In this document: positions 48,316-60,345 of the stretch, piece after piece
Numbering within the stretch: position 1 is the first letter of the stretch
How the letters are laid out: each line of letters opens with the position of its first letter
Source of the DNA: Collybia mongolica
Lineage: Eukaryota > Basidiomycota > Agaricomycetes > Agaricales > Clitocybaceae
NCBI GenBank assembly: GCA_013420905.1
Contig: JAAXNY010000008.1
Coordinates: forward strand, 930,001 to 994,000
Reading direction: 5' to 3'
Length of the DNA: 64,000 bases
Program-made: the position numbers and the translations under genes
The notes under the pieces: model-generated
Seen by the model: the letters and a program-made list of their open reading frames with translations, nothing else
The model's database searches: none
Told to the model about the DNA's origin: nothing

Positions 48316-50964
48316 TCACTCCGATTCGTCGATAAATATATCGTTGTAGTGGTTGAGGATCGTCTCAATGGCCTGTTGAGTGCGTCCTTCAGAGTGGCTC
48401 TTACAATAGGTATGTCATTCACTAACCATATTTTGCAGCGTGGCATCAGCCATACCGGCATTCGCCTGGCCGTTCGCTGGGACCTGGCCGAAAAGCGTGG
48501 GCCCAAACACAATCGCGAGGTTTTGCATCGACATCGAATTGACGGCAGTATTCTGGTTTATCCTGAGGGGGCATAAGGACGGCTTCAACGCGGGAATGAG
48601 AGCTCCACAGACGTACCGGTACAAATGACCAAGTAAGTACTTAAGTGTTGAATAATTGGGATCAGGAAGTTCATTGACCCGCTCATGCAGTCGAATATGC
48701 CGCAGCCGATCATTCTCGATCTCTTTGGGGAAGAAAGTGAACATGAACACTCTTGTCACAGCAGTCAAAAAAGGCAAGACACAAACTGGCAGCTTCGATA
48801 AACCCTTGATGTAGGGTGTGTGTTAAGAGAGGATCCGGAAGGTCGCGCAGCCACATCTTTAAAACGCTAGTGACGTTATTGATATCTCCAGACCATTCTG
48901 GGGCATCCAGATCAACGCCCTCGAGGTCTGTTGATTGCTTTAAATTTAGACTGCCTGCCCTGAGAAAACGAAGAGCAGAGCCGACCTTTATCGAGTCGCT
49001 GTCGAAGATTTGCTACTTTACTCGTGGTCCCACTGATACGGTAGATCCCTTGCGTGTTCATGCCGTATTTCTCTATCGCCTGACAACATTTTTCTACAAT
49101 CGGCGGGACTTCGGCATTGTCCCGTGCCATTTGTTCCGCTAAATCTACACCAAACGTTGGTCGACCCTTGTCTTGTATCCCATTGCCGCCATTTGGTGGT
49201 GTGGAAGCGGCAGGAGTCCCGCCCCCATGATGTGGTGGCAATGGAGGCAACTGGTACCATCTCAGAAAGACACGGGCATTATGGCAAAGAATGACTTACG
49301 AAACCTTCATCAGGAGGCCCATCTCTTCGTGGTCCCCTATGAGCAGCGGTACCCCGAGCATATGCATAATTCTGCATGTATGTCTTAAAATCGCCTCGGT
49401 TGTCTATGGTCTCAATCGACGCCTTCAGACCAAGCCCTATGATAGAATAAGAAACCAGAGTGTTTATTCTGCAAGGGAATGCGCACCCTCCTCGTGTGGG
49501 GGGACTAATATTGACCCATCACTGAGGACAATGCTTTCGAATAGAAAAGCATATCGCGTTAGATGATATTGAGTGCCCAAATCAATTTCATCCGCGCATT
49601 CTTTCAGAGCCTGTAGGGTAATAATCAGATTTTCACAGTACTGATTGTGAAAATAGAACACACATACCCGCAGTATGCGTGGCAATTGAAAATTAAAGTA
49701 CTCTTGTCTCATAGCCTGTGTGTCGGTCACAGACTTCCGATACATGTCAGATGCAGCTGACATTCGCGCCCTAATGTCATCTTCTTGCCGCTGAATCTAT
49801 GGAGTATTTTTGTACTTGAGCGCGGCGATCAGGGTAAACTCGGCATAAATCACAAACATTTCCAGGGTTCTTTCCCTTGAGAAGCAGGCCACCTTTAGCT
49901 ACAGCTTTCCCAATCGCTCTTTTCCCACCAGCACCTGGCGGCCGATGCTGAACCGCGTTGTCCTTCAAAGATTCACCCTCTTTTTGAAGTAACACACGTT
50001 CTAATTCCTCCGATGTGATATCGAGCCGGTTCTTGCTCTTCTCGGTAGCAGCTTCGGATTCTTGTAACGCCCGCTCATAGCGGGTAGCGAGGTCCTTCGT
50101 CTGACATTATTCCTTTAAGCGAAATAGTCACAAATAGGTTAGCATATACCCACATACCTGTTTCCGATTTTTGTCCACCTCTTTCGCTAATACTGCAAGT
50201 TCATCGCTCATTTCGTTCAGACGCTGCGAGAAACGTAATCTATTTTCCGCCATAAGCTCGTGAACCCGCATATTTGATTGCCAAGCAGCAACGAACGACC
50301 TGGGAAAAGAACGCGCAAGTCATTAGATGCACGTTGGTAGACTATGCTTGAGTAACCCACCCCGCTTTTCCATCGCTCAACGCATACGTTTCAGCAGTGG
50401 TCCTAGCTAACTTCTGCATATTCTTTCCGTATTCCTCCTCCATTATCGCCCGCTTTTTAAAGAAAACTGAGGCTTCCTACCAGGATATGGATGAATATTA
50501 GTTTAAACGATACTCACCATGAAAGAATGCTCACTCTGCATGAAACGGTGCTCTGCTTTATTCTGTCAAGTAGCAAAGGAGTTCCGCACTGAATTGCGGC
50601 TTAAGGTCAGCACTAGCTATAGCAAAGTTATCACTGTACGTACATCCAACTCGCACAACGCGCGCAGAACGTTTTCGTCGAAGCTCGGCTCTACCAGGCT
50701 CGTCGTATCGCTATGTATCGTCGTAAGCGTGTCGCGCCGTTCAATGGTAGTGGCTGGCGGGCTGCCATCCTGCCACCTGGATGTCCCTTGAGATTCGAAG
50801 CTTGAGCGAGGCTGTGGGGAAGCGGACTTAACATGAGGGCCCGAGGAGGATGATTCTACTGAATCAAAAGTGCGAAGTTGAGGGCGTCCATGACCACCAG
50901 ATGTTTGAAAATCGGAATGATCACCACTCTCCCAAGCACTCGATAGATATCCTTCGTCCGCCAT
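48316..50964 (-). CDS. RGD1: F-BAR and RhoGAP protein (Rgd1-like)
   Basis: This is a Rho GTPase-activating protein with a membrane-bending F-BAR domain, acting in polarity, cell wall signalling and septation. The start is ATG 50964 (MADEGYLSSAWESGDHSDFQ) followed by a Ser-rich tail. The F-BAR region has CGVPLLLDRIKQ (exon near 50590), EASVFFKKRAIMEEEYGKNM, AWQSNMRVHELMAENRLRFS, RMSAASDMYRKSVTDTQAMR and ALKECADEIDLGTQYHLTRY. A proline/glycine linker precedes the RhoGAP domain: FGVDLAEQM, PPIVEKCCQAIEKYGMNTQG, the arginine finger in GIYRISGT, and NSMSMQNLAIVFGPTLFG. It ends HYNDIFIDESE with the stop at 48316-48318. About 13 introns leave roughly 640 residues, close to yeast Rgd1. All key residues are present. 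Confidence 0.92.
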
Positions 50965-53932
50965 CGCCTTGTAGATGATGAGCTCAAGTTTCCCTTCTGA
51001 TTCGTCCTTCGAGAGGTGTTTGCAGATATATAGTGCAAATAAGATAGGATATTGACAGGGTATGACCCTAATAATCACAGTTGGGGGTTCTCTCTACTAG
51101 TAGAGTTGCCGGTTGCAAAGCTAAACCACGTGGCTTGTCCAAATCCAGTATGGTCCAGGTTAGAATGCCCGGGCCGGAATTTCCCTGTGTAACTACTATG
51201 TACATTAATTACGCGCTGACGAGACATCATGGTAAGCCTCCTTAGCCCAGGTGTGACCCTTTGAAACGTCAGTTCAATCACGCTTGATCCAAGCTTAGTC
51301 CATAACATCCCACACACATCCTCACGAGTCACTACGGTACGCCCACGTGTAACCCAGTTTTAATTGAGCTCCACTAAATTTTGAGTTCAAGGATGAGGAA
51401 AGGCTATAACACGCGAGAAATCTTACTAGACCAGTGACCGATCCCTTATGAGGCGAGCCTGGATAGAAGTTTCGGCCCTCATATAATGGGTGATTATGAG
51501 TCTGTAATCTTATGACCTAGATAATTTCATGAATAATTTTAGATCAGGGCTAGATTCCAGCTAATATCCTGGGGTGCTATCAGTAACTCATGTATGGAAA
51601 ACATTGGATTTCTCAATGGAGCTTCATTTGGCTTTATTTTATGGGGCCATTCATTGGCTACGCCAGGAAATGTGGGGCAACTTATCCAGGTCAAAGAAAA
51701 TGATGGTTTTCTCTCAGAGTTTCCTATTACAACCATTCCTTTCCCCTCACTCTTCTCTAGGCCATCTACAAAATCCAATCTTTCTTTGCTATCAGTAGCT
51801 TATGAGTGAAAGGACACTTTCCCTTTTCATGCCACTCAAACCTCACTGGCAGCCAACGGTGGTAGGAGGCCTCGCCTTAGTTTGCATCAAGGCTCATGAA
51901 TAAATGAATGATTCGGGAATCAGTGGCTGCTGTACTAATACAAATTTGATGGCAATGGTCCAATTCTGAACTCCGCGGCACTGCTCTTGGACCCACTCCG
52001 AGTCGAATTCACCGAACCGCGAGCGAATCGAAAATTATTCTGTTTCAAGGCAATATGGTAAGGGAGAGTGCGTGCGATGGTGGCTTCCCATAGTCGAAGG
52101 GCTCCTGCCCGCCTGAATGGTTCGATGGGTTTCCGTGGATTTTTGGTTAGCCTCTTTGACTTTGTTATTACGACTGCACCAAAAGAGGTGATGGTTCAAA
52201 TGAGCGAGACTGTAGCAGCCTCTTATTGGAGGTAATCTACTTACCAGATATGTAGTCAACAACCTTGGTGACACCCTTCAGGTGTTTAAGTTGGAAAAGA
52301 CACTGTCTTACTTAATTGCTTCCGCCTTGAGCTCACACGGCAAAACAAACAGAACTCTAGGAAATTCTAATGCTCGGGATCTCACCCATACTAAGATTTG
52401 ATTTTCGGTATCTAGTCTCGAAAGGATGATTAATTATTGGAATTCCCGTTATCCCCAATGGTGGCCCCCTTCCACCACACCCCTTCAAACCAAGGGGAGG
52501 GAACGCGGGTGAAGCCCTCAAATCTAACTGCTGTTTGGGGTTTCATCAGGTCAGTCGCATTCCCGCGATAACCATCAGGTTGTGGAGCTTTTCAGGCACC
52601 CTTCTCACCCACACCTCCACCACATTCCGAACCCTGACAGAATCTTATATTTCAGAAGCCAGCTTAACGTCCCTAATCGTGTATACCGAGGATGAAATCC
52701 ACGGAAACGGTCGAGTACGAGTCGAGGATTCTGCAATGAGTTTAATGATGGCGTTTGCCTTTTCAAGGAAGCTTTCAACGCATCGTAAAGAGACATGCAT
52801 AGAGGCATCGACTGACCTGATGGTGGTGGTGGAATTAATCTCAATGGGGGTTTAATGGCAATGCTGAAGATATTGTAATGCATATATTAGTCGCTTGAGA
52901 TAGTCCATGTTTCTAACACAACAGTCCATCAGACGGAAAATCAACACCAAGCACATCCGAACGACCAACGAGTTTCGCGTTTTCACTTTAATTGAATCTA
53001 TCTACCTTAGGACTCAAGCAGGTTCCAGCCATTACATTGCACGGGGACACAATCTACGGACCATCAACGACTACCGAAACGACAAGTATAACACCTTCCT
53101 GCGATCCTGTTGGCAACCATCGGCTGGTCGGGCAACGTTCTTACAACGGATGAGTGGCGCATGCCCCAACCTTTACATGAACTTACCGACGAGCGCATGT
53201 ATTAGTACAATCATGAGTAGTCTGGGTGTGAGAATCACTCAAAATGCAAGTTTTATCATTGCAATCAATCTGAAGGAAATCAAAAGATTATATTAACGTT
53301 CACGACTAATACATACTTTTTGCCTCTTCGCCAAAATTTGGTGCTCACAGGCGTATTCGTCAAAGAGTAAGAGAAGGAAACACATCGTAAGAGGGTGAGG
53401 TAACTTGAATGTGGTGCGTGCTTCAGATCGCTTGGATAATATCGGGTCGGCCAGCTTCTGAAGGCATTTTATAGGTTGCTGATAGGCTCCTAGAATACTT
53501 GCTCGGCCCCGTGTGTCTTTGACATACTCTTATTTCTTATGTTCCGGACATGGGATAGCAAGGATCGTCGATAGCCAAGAGGGGAAGGATATGCATTGGG
53601 GGCATCATCCAATACAGTTCAATATCGTCTGAGACCCCCAAAAGTCGTCCGAACTGAGGCCAGGACCATAACACATTGGACACATGTGGGAGGTATGCGA
53701 CGGTAGGCGCGCGAGAGAATCCAACTCGACGACATTGAAAATGCGGCTTGCAATAAAGGTTATGTATCTGCGGCGGCGTACTACTCACGAGCATTCAATG
53801 TTAGTTGGAAGGAATCGTGAGAGCTTGCATCGAGTTTTATCCTACATTCGCCCCCGCCGTGCTGGCGGGAGCGACAGCATCCTATCGAAAGGTCTGAACA
53901 GATCGTAAGAGAAAACAAGAGATGGCTCGATT
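50965..53932. other. Long region without a supported gene
   Basis: This is about 3 kb. On the minus strand at 52535-52830 a coding-like frame (CVESFLEKANAIIKLIAESS, then IRDVKLASEI, one stop, VRVRNVVEVWVRRVPEKLHN) suggests a relic. A 129-residue plus-strand ORF at 52907-53296 has no recognisable motif. Around 51570-51810 an AT-rich stretch carries a repeated GCTATCAGTA start and end, perhaps a small element. None is firm enough to call a gene. Confidence 0.3.
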
Positions 53933-56609
53933 TCACACTGAAACAAGCGATGTACATCTGGCAAAATAGCGTGCTAGCGCCAAGCGCACGACATTCAATT
54001 GATCAATTGCCTCCTTTTCGCCCCCAACTTTGATCGTCTGTATTAAAACCGAGAGATAATCCTCACCCGATCCTTGTGACGTTCTTACAAAAATCTCTTC
54101 GAGCTTCCGCAAAAGCTCCGAAGCACCCGATGCTGGAAATAGAAGGGATGAATCTGTGCAAGGTAACAGTCAGACTTTACGTTTAAAGTTATTGTTGTGT
54201 GCTCACCATGCTGCAAAAGCTGTACAGAATCACACAATAAAACAGCCCACCAAGATTTGGGGGCTAGATCATCATGGAAAATGGCCACCAGATCCAAAGA
54301 CGCATCTTCCAATTCTTGCTGTTCAAGAAGTCGGTGGAAGCGTGCGTATCGGACTGCAAACATGAGGCGATGTACGAAGATACCCTGAGATGTGGGCTGA
54401 TCATAAAGCTCCTGTATAGATGGGGCGATTGCTAGTGCATACTGCGAAAATATCCCAGGGCCTGATATTGTTATTAGAAGAAAAAAAAAGAGGGTTATGG
54501 GATGAAACACTACCGTTGGTGATATATTCGCCGAGCACCCGATCGACGACGCGACCCAAACCCGGCCAATCTTCAGCCGATGTGCAGTAAGAAACGGCGA
54601 GGCCGTATTCTTTCCCGTCCACTAATGCTTGTGCTGCTATCTAGAAGAGAGATATACATTAGCAAAGAGAGGTGAGCTAGAATAGGTAAGTCTTACCCTG
54701 CAAACTGTTCGCCTGACACCTTCCCTCTGATATTGGAAACAAGTTTGATTGATGTCTTTCAAGGCGCCCACGACGCCGCCGGACTTGATCCCCCGTTCGA
54801 CGCCCGGGTCTATTTGCTCATGTAACCTAAGAGGTACGTGGAGGAGAACCTCATCTGCTTGTTGCTTTCCGACTTCTTCACAAGAATACATATAATCAAC
54901 TGTAATTCTCCAAAGGGCGGGGTCAGAGTGGAGATACTCTGCATATGCAAGGATATGGTGGTCACGGGGGGACATGTCAGAGCTAGTGGTCGTGATATTT
55001 GACAACCTTCTGATCGGACAAGGACATACAAACTTACTCTTCATCGGCGTCTGCCTCAATCAAAGAGAGAGGAACCATTATATCTGCGAGATGGGCCGAA
55101 AGCCACCGATCCAGCTGGGAGGCGTGTCGTAGTGCTTGAAGGGGTTGTCCCGAAAACAGCGCTGCATGTACCATGTCTTCCACACGTGTCGGATCTGGAG
55201 GCATTTCGTCCAGTACTTGTGATACAACATCTCTGAAGAATTCGCCGTACATATTAGTATAAGGAATATTAAATATAAATATACTGACGGTAGATCCGGC
55301 CTTCGCAAACGAACGTCAACATATACACCCCAAACTGCACACACCTCTTTCCAGTCCGAACCAAGTTCGCCACAAACGCGTTTGATGACTTCAGCGCGAC
55401 CCTCCAGAATCCCAACAATATCGCTAAGTTTTTCCCACCAGTTATCAAAGTCATCATATCTATTCTCCTCAGGAACACGGTCCATCTCGATACGAAGAGC
55501 TTTAACTTTGTCATTCCACCGGCGCGAAGCATATGCGTAGTCTCTTTCTGCTGAGAAATTTTGTAACCGAGGCTGGGAATCAATCAAAGGGGCCAAAGTG
55601 CGAGTTAAATCTTGAAGGTTTTCGGAGGGATGTTGAGACAACACGCCCAAAAAGAAAAGTGAGGCTTTGGAAAGGCCCCGCAAAGTTGCCCTTTCAGAAG
55701 ATTAACTCAACGGCGAGAATCATGACATGCGCTTCAGACGCACCTGGTGAGATACGGCCAAAACGATTCGTCCTCCCACGGACGTTCAAGTGCGCTCAAA
55801 TGATCACCTTCCTCCGTGGACGGCTCGATGAAGTGAATATTCAGCCATTCCATAAGTTCATCACCGACAGGAGCGTCTTCGTAACCCGGTTCGGCAAGGT
55901 AAAGGACCACAAAAAGCGAGAAACAGGTATAAAGACTTCGATAATGGTCGCTGGTGTATTGTAGTGGCCCTTCTGAACGAACTATTGGTTGCTGGGATTT
56001 ATTATTAGGTTTGTTGAGCTCTGACAGACTACGGCTTACAGAAGCGTGGATCCAACACTCTTTGATGAAATTCACATAGTCGATCGCAAGTTTCCGTATC
56101 ATTGTCAAACTTTGTTCACTTTGAAGCCTATTTGAAAGAACCATTACAAGATTGATTTCAGAGAAGGGGACCAAACCATACACACCACTCTGGGTCCTGT
56201 AGCCGTGCTGTTTTCAGCAGATTTTGGAAAGCCGAGAATATAATGAGAGTGTCGGTAATGAACTAACGATAAAGATGTCAAAATTGATCAAGGGCCAAAC
56301 GAAATCACGCACAAGACGCCTCTCCGAAGATGGTACACGATTCGAACTCGCGAAATAGATTGGTTGTTCATCGTTCAGGTCTGATCTGCGAGCCTTCTCA
56401 TCTAGAAGGCCCTTGTATGCAAGTCTTCAGACATCCAACAGAGCATGAGATTTGTTAGGAAGACATACAGCACTTGTCACAAAAACACCCAAGGAACTAT
56501 TCAACGGCGAAAACGTTGCACCAAGTGTTTGGCCAGCTTGAAAGAGGCCGTCACCGTGTCCTGCTTCGACCAGAGGTGGGACGAGATTCAAATGACTTGA
56601 GCCCGACAT
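53933..56609 (-). CDS. NUP85: Nucleoporin Nup85 (Y-complex)
   Basis: This is a scaffold subunit of the Nup84/Nup107 nuclear-pore subcomplex. The start is ATG 56609 (MSGSSHLNLVPPLVEAGHGD), followed by QTLGATFSPLNSSLGVFVTS, the short beta insertion typical of Nup85. Long alpha-solenoid exons follow, for example CFSLFVVLYLAEPGYEDAPV, RGLSKASLFFLGVLSQHPSE, EVIKRVCGELGSDWKEVCAV, DPALWRITVDYMYSCEEVGK with DEVLLHVPL, and RLMFAVRYARFHRLL. The end is DQLNVVRLALARYFARCTSL, with stop TGA at 53933-53935. About 12 introns leave near 680 residues, within the family range. The ALWRITVDY block and the C-terminal RLALARY are the strongest cues. Confidence 0.85.
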
Positions 56610-58084
56610 TTACTTGAAAAGTCAGTGGGTTTATCGATTTTATGAAACCACGTCGAGGACTGCTGAAGCCCTGAAATGACCTCAGGTTGTTGTCCGATTC
56701 GGGAGTTCAACTGGTTCACGAACTTCCTCATCGCGATTGTTTGGCAGCGGCATTATTACGTAAAGCTTCGAAGTCCGTCCACAAATTCAACTCCGCGGCA
56801 TTGGCGAACTGATCGAGTCGAGTGGAATGTTCACAGCAATATTTGATGGAACAGTAGAAAACGCCCAGCTGGAGTCAAGACGTGGTCATTCTGGAATTTT
56901 CTTTTCATATCCCTTGATATATAATGAAGATCTCTGCCAGCTTTTTCTCCGAAATCGATCTCTGACTCCACGCTGCACATCCAGTGCCACGCCCTCCCGC
57001 GAAGATCACTAACATACACTCATCGTTCATGAGTTTGAGCAACCACATTCCTTTCGTACCGATGGGAAGGCTGGGCAAGTATATGGGAGTATTCTGCCTT
57101 CCTGGCACTCCCAGTGCATTTAAAATAGTAGAGTTCTGAGATCACACGAAACTCTCCTCGTGTGTCATTCAATCTAGGGTTGTCACGGACAAAAGAAAGA
57201 CGGTGTGCTGATATCAGCCCTTGGACGTCCTTCTATGGCCTCCTGGGACCTGTATGATCTGTTCCCCATTAACTGCCGTGAGGTCAGGGTCCACAAAACG
57301 CCGCCCCAATTCCCACCAACTCGAATAGGTAGCGTGCTCAGTCCAGTCAGTTCAGAAAAGGCCGTGACCCCGCCTACAGTATGGCTATTCTATAGTCATG
57401 TCAGCCGACTCAAGCCGTCCTTAATACCTCCAAGGAATGGCCTGCCAAGCGTTTATGGGGTTTTCCGGAAGAATAAGTGGAGTTGGGAACATGCTTCTCC
57501 AGGAGACAGGACCCCAGAAAGTCCATTAGAATGGAAATTTCCCTTTGAAGGGGAGTCGGTACTAGGATGGCTTTTTGTAGAAACATAGGGAAACAAGACC
57601 TGGGGGAAAGACCCTTGCCGGATATTGTCTTTACCAGGAACAATCAAAATTCAAGCCCCTTACCGGAGAGTTTTTCTGCAAAAGGATCTACCTCCTCAGT
57701 CGAAAATATCCAGATGAGTTTAAATATTAACCAGTAAGGTTTGGGCTGCGGACAGTCGTATGGAAGGACTTTCGGGGGTCTGACTCACTCAGCAAATTTT
57801 TTACCGCTAGTTTCATCATGATCTGTTCCCGCCAGGGCATTGTGATCGGTGACCTTTGGTTCGTATGTTATTCGTCCCTCACGAAACTTCTTCCGGGTCC
57901 AGGCTAAATCCGAAGCCTTCGATTTGTTATCCCAATCATCCCCCCAGATTTTATAAACCTACTCGATCCAGCTGTGGAGCCTTCCTTCAGAATATTATTG
58001 CTAGGTTATACTAGATTGTATTGTATTTTGTTTGGATCTATATACACACGAGGGAGTGACTGCCCATTTCGTGTTAGTCTAGTA
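56610..58084. other. Intergenic stretch
   Basis: This is the promoter side of Nup85 and the 3' side of the RING gene. A plus-strand ORF of 127 codons (57205-57588; MASWDLYDLFPINCREVRVH inside) has no recognised motif and may be chance or a mobile-element fragment. Confidence 0.3.
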
Positions 58085-60345
58085 TCAATCGATGTCCTCC
58101 ATGAGCCACACCTCTGTGTCTGTGGTATCGTAGTCCTCAACCTCCTCGAACCGAACCATCTTTCTCACATCAAAAGATCCCGGCATTCCGCGCCTCTCTT
58201 CAATGTTCCACCTTTCAGGGTATTCCTTGATGTTGTTTAGAACCCACTGCAAGTAGATTTCCCCTTCCGAATCCGCCTCCTCCACCTTGATGTTCCAACC
58301 TAAGAAGACACGGTTGCTTCTCTCCTCGTCGGCATCGTCCGGGTCCTCCTCAGCATACACATAGAGCTCGTCCAGAGAGGGTAGATACGCCACCAAGCCC
58401 TTCCGATGTGTATATTCCATTCTATAGCCCTGTATCATCTCCACGGTACAGCCCCGCCGTAACATGGTAATCACCGCTTGGTCAACCTCATCCACTTGAA
58501 AAGAATGATCCTCAGGGTCTATATCAACACTCGGGGGCTCCCATCGGGCGGGCACGTAGACACCATCATATGTGTCGCTTTCATCACCATCGACACTTAA
58601 GCCGTCGCTCTCCTCTGGCTCATCGTCCTCTTCGTCATCAGTGGTGCTGGCACCGGAGCTATCGTCCTGAAATTCGATACCATGGCCAGCAAGTCCAGCT
58701 TGAAAGCCTTGAAGGGCCCACCCAACAGCATCCTCAAATTCCTCATCAGACGATTCATCAGACGAATCAATCTCTTCCATCGGGCGGAAGAGGCCTCTCC
58801 AGGGATCTTCATCTCCGTAGGGTGACGGACTCCTCGCGTCGTCTCTGAAACGGCCTGATGATGAATTCGCTTTCGTCAGTGCCGACGTGATAGCCTTGAC
58901 TGTGAAGACTGGCACAGGGCGGCGGGTGACAACAGCTCGGCAGCATGGGCAGGATTTGGGGCGGTTCAAAATATAAAGTGGGTCATCTGCATAATCAGCT
59001 GCGTCCACGTCGCTATCGTCATTGGATGGTGGGGCTTTGCGGAACCATTCTTGAAGGCAAGAAAGGCACAGAATGTGACCACACGGAGACAAGCTATTTT
59101 TTCGTTATTAATATGTCATGAATAGAGTTTTGCTCAAGTTAAGATACGTACGCAAATGGTTTATGGAGTAGCTCCATACATATCTGACATTGCACCGACG
59201 ATTCTATTGTTGTTATGAGCTGCGAGGAGCCCTTATGCTAAGCATCTCAGTGTAATAGTGTGATAAAAGCAGTGTCGCACCTCGTCCTTCTTTTCACACT
59301 TGCATTTTAATGTCTGCACTTGCGTTTCCTGTTCCATCTTAGCCTGATCCCAAGTCCGTTTCAGAACCGAGAGCTGACGTCAATAGAGCGCGGCACCATA
59401 CCAGAGTCTCAGAAGTTAACTGGCTCTTTAATTCTTCAATTTTCTTTTAAGGGATAGATGTTGTAAGGGCCGGGAGTAAATCGAACGACGGCACCGACCA
59501 ACCTTGGCTTGTTTCTTTATAGTTTTCTTGTTATCTTGTACAGATTTCTTCAAATTCTCAATCTCCTTCTTCAAACGTTCGAATTCCGAATGGGCCAATG
59601 AACCAGAGTATGAATACCTCTCGGTACGTTCATGCTTAGCTCTGCGCCCTTGGTCAAAAGGATGGGATGCGTGTGGGGTGAGCACTTGCTCGGCCATCTT
59701 CCCTTTATCTAACCTCCTATCGTAATCGCTTCCTTCATGTAAGAGTGAACGCTGCTCAATCGAGCAAAAGGCCCTGGCACCTTCAGATGGTTGGTGATCC
59801 GACACGGCCAATGCTATATAATTGTGGTAAATTTCAGAATCGCGATACTGAGGTTCGCGCACGAGCTCGATCTCATCCAAGCTGGTCCGAGCTGTGACCG
59901 CTGTACTTGTACTGGCGGAGGCAGACGACTTCTTTCGCCTGAGTCTGTGCAAAGCGTTTGCCGGCATTGTAGATGGTCCTGGAGGCATTATGTAAGGGTC
60001 GTGCTTTGTTCCTACTCCGCCATGCCGTGAGTTTCGATGATTCGATGGACGAGCAGGTGAGTGAGACTGTTTATGAGTCAGAGCTCCGTTTCTTGACGAA
60101 GACGAAGGCTGCTCGTCGATGTAAGATTCGCCTGCGCGAGTATTAGGGGCATTGGTTATATTTCGAGAAAGATGCCCAGAACGCTTGTTGTGACCCCAGC
60201 GACTTTGGAGTTCTGATACATTTCCAAATGAATGTCGAGAGTCCGATATATTTTCCGGCACATCAATGGGTTTCCGAACATCCACTATGTCCCCAGGTAT
60301 GTCGATCAGGTTTGCGAGATTCGTGAAGTCTGGTGCGTCCATCAA
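58085..60345 (-). CDS. Coiled-coil RING-finger protein, probable E3 ubiquitin ligase
   Basis: The start is ATG 60345 (MMDAPDFTNLANLIDIPGDI). The first 280 residues are Ser/Arg-rich and likely disordered, ending in a coiled coil (FERLKKEIENLKKSVQDNKK). More coil (VLKRTWDQAKMEQETQVQTL) precedes the C3HC4 RING: VQCQICMELLHKPFA, then LSPCGHILCLSCLQEWF, then CPCCRAVV. The RING contains an insert of about 22 residues before its last cysteine pair. Behind it is a very acidic stretch (EIDSSDESSDEEFEDAVGWA and DDEEDDEPEESDG) and a C-terminal domain (VFLGWNIKVEEADSEG) ending EVWLMEDID at 58085. The join after the first coil is uncertain: either a 28-nt piece or one long intron of about 130 nt is removed. 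Target unknown. Confidence 0.8.

Noticed and set aside
50617..51078. Gene start for the RhoGAP at 51078
   Set aside because: The segment before MADEGYLSS has no coding character; ATG 50964 is the better start.
57205..57588. 127-codon ORF as a gene
   Set aside because: No domain, no splice chain and no neighbour context; kept only as an intergenic remark.
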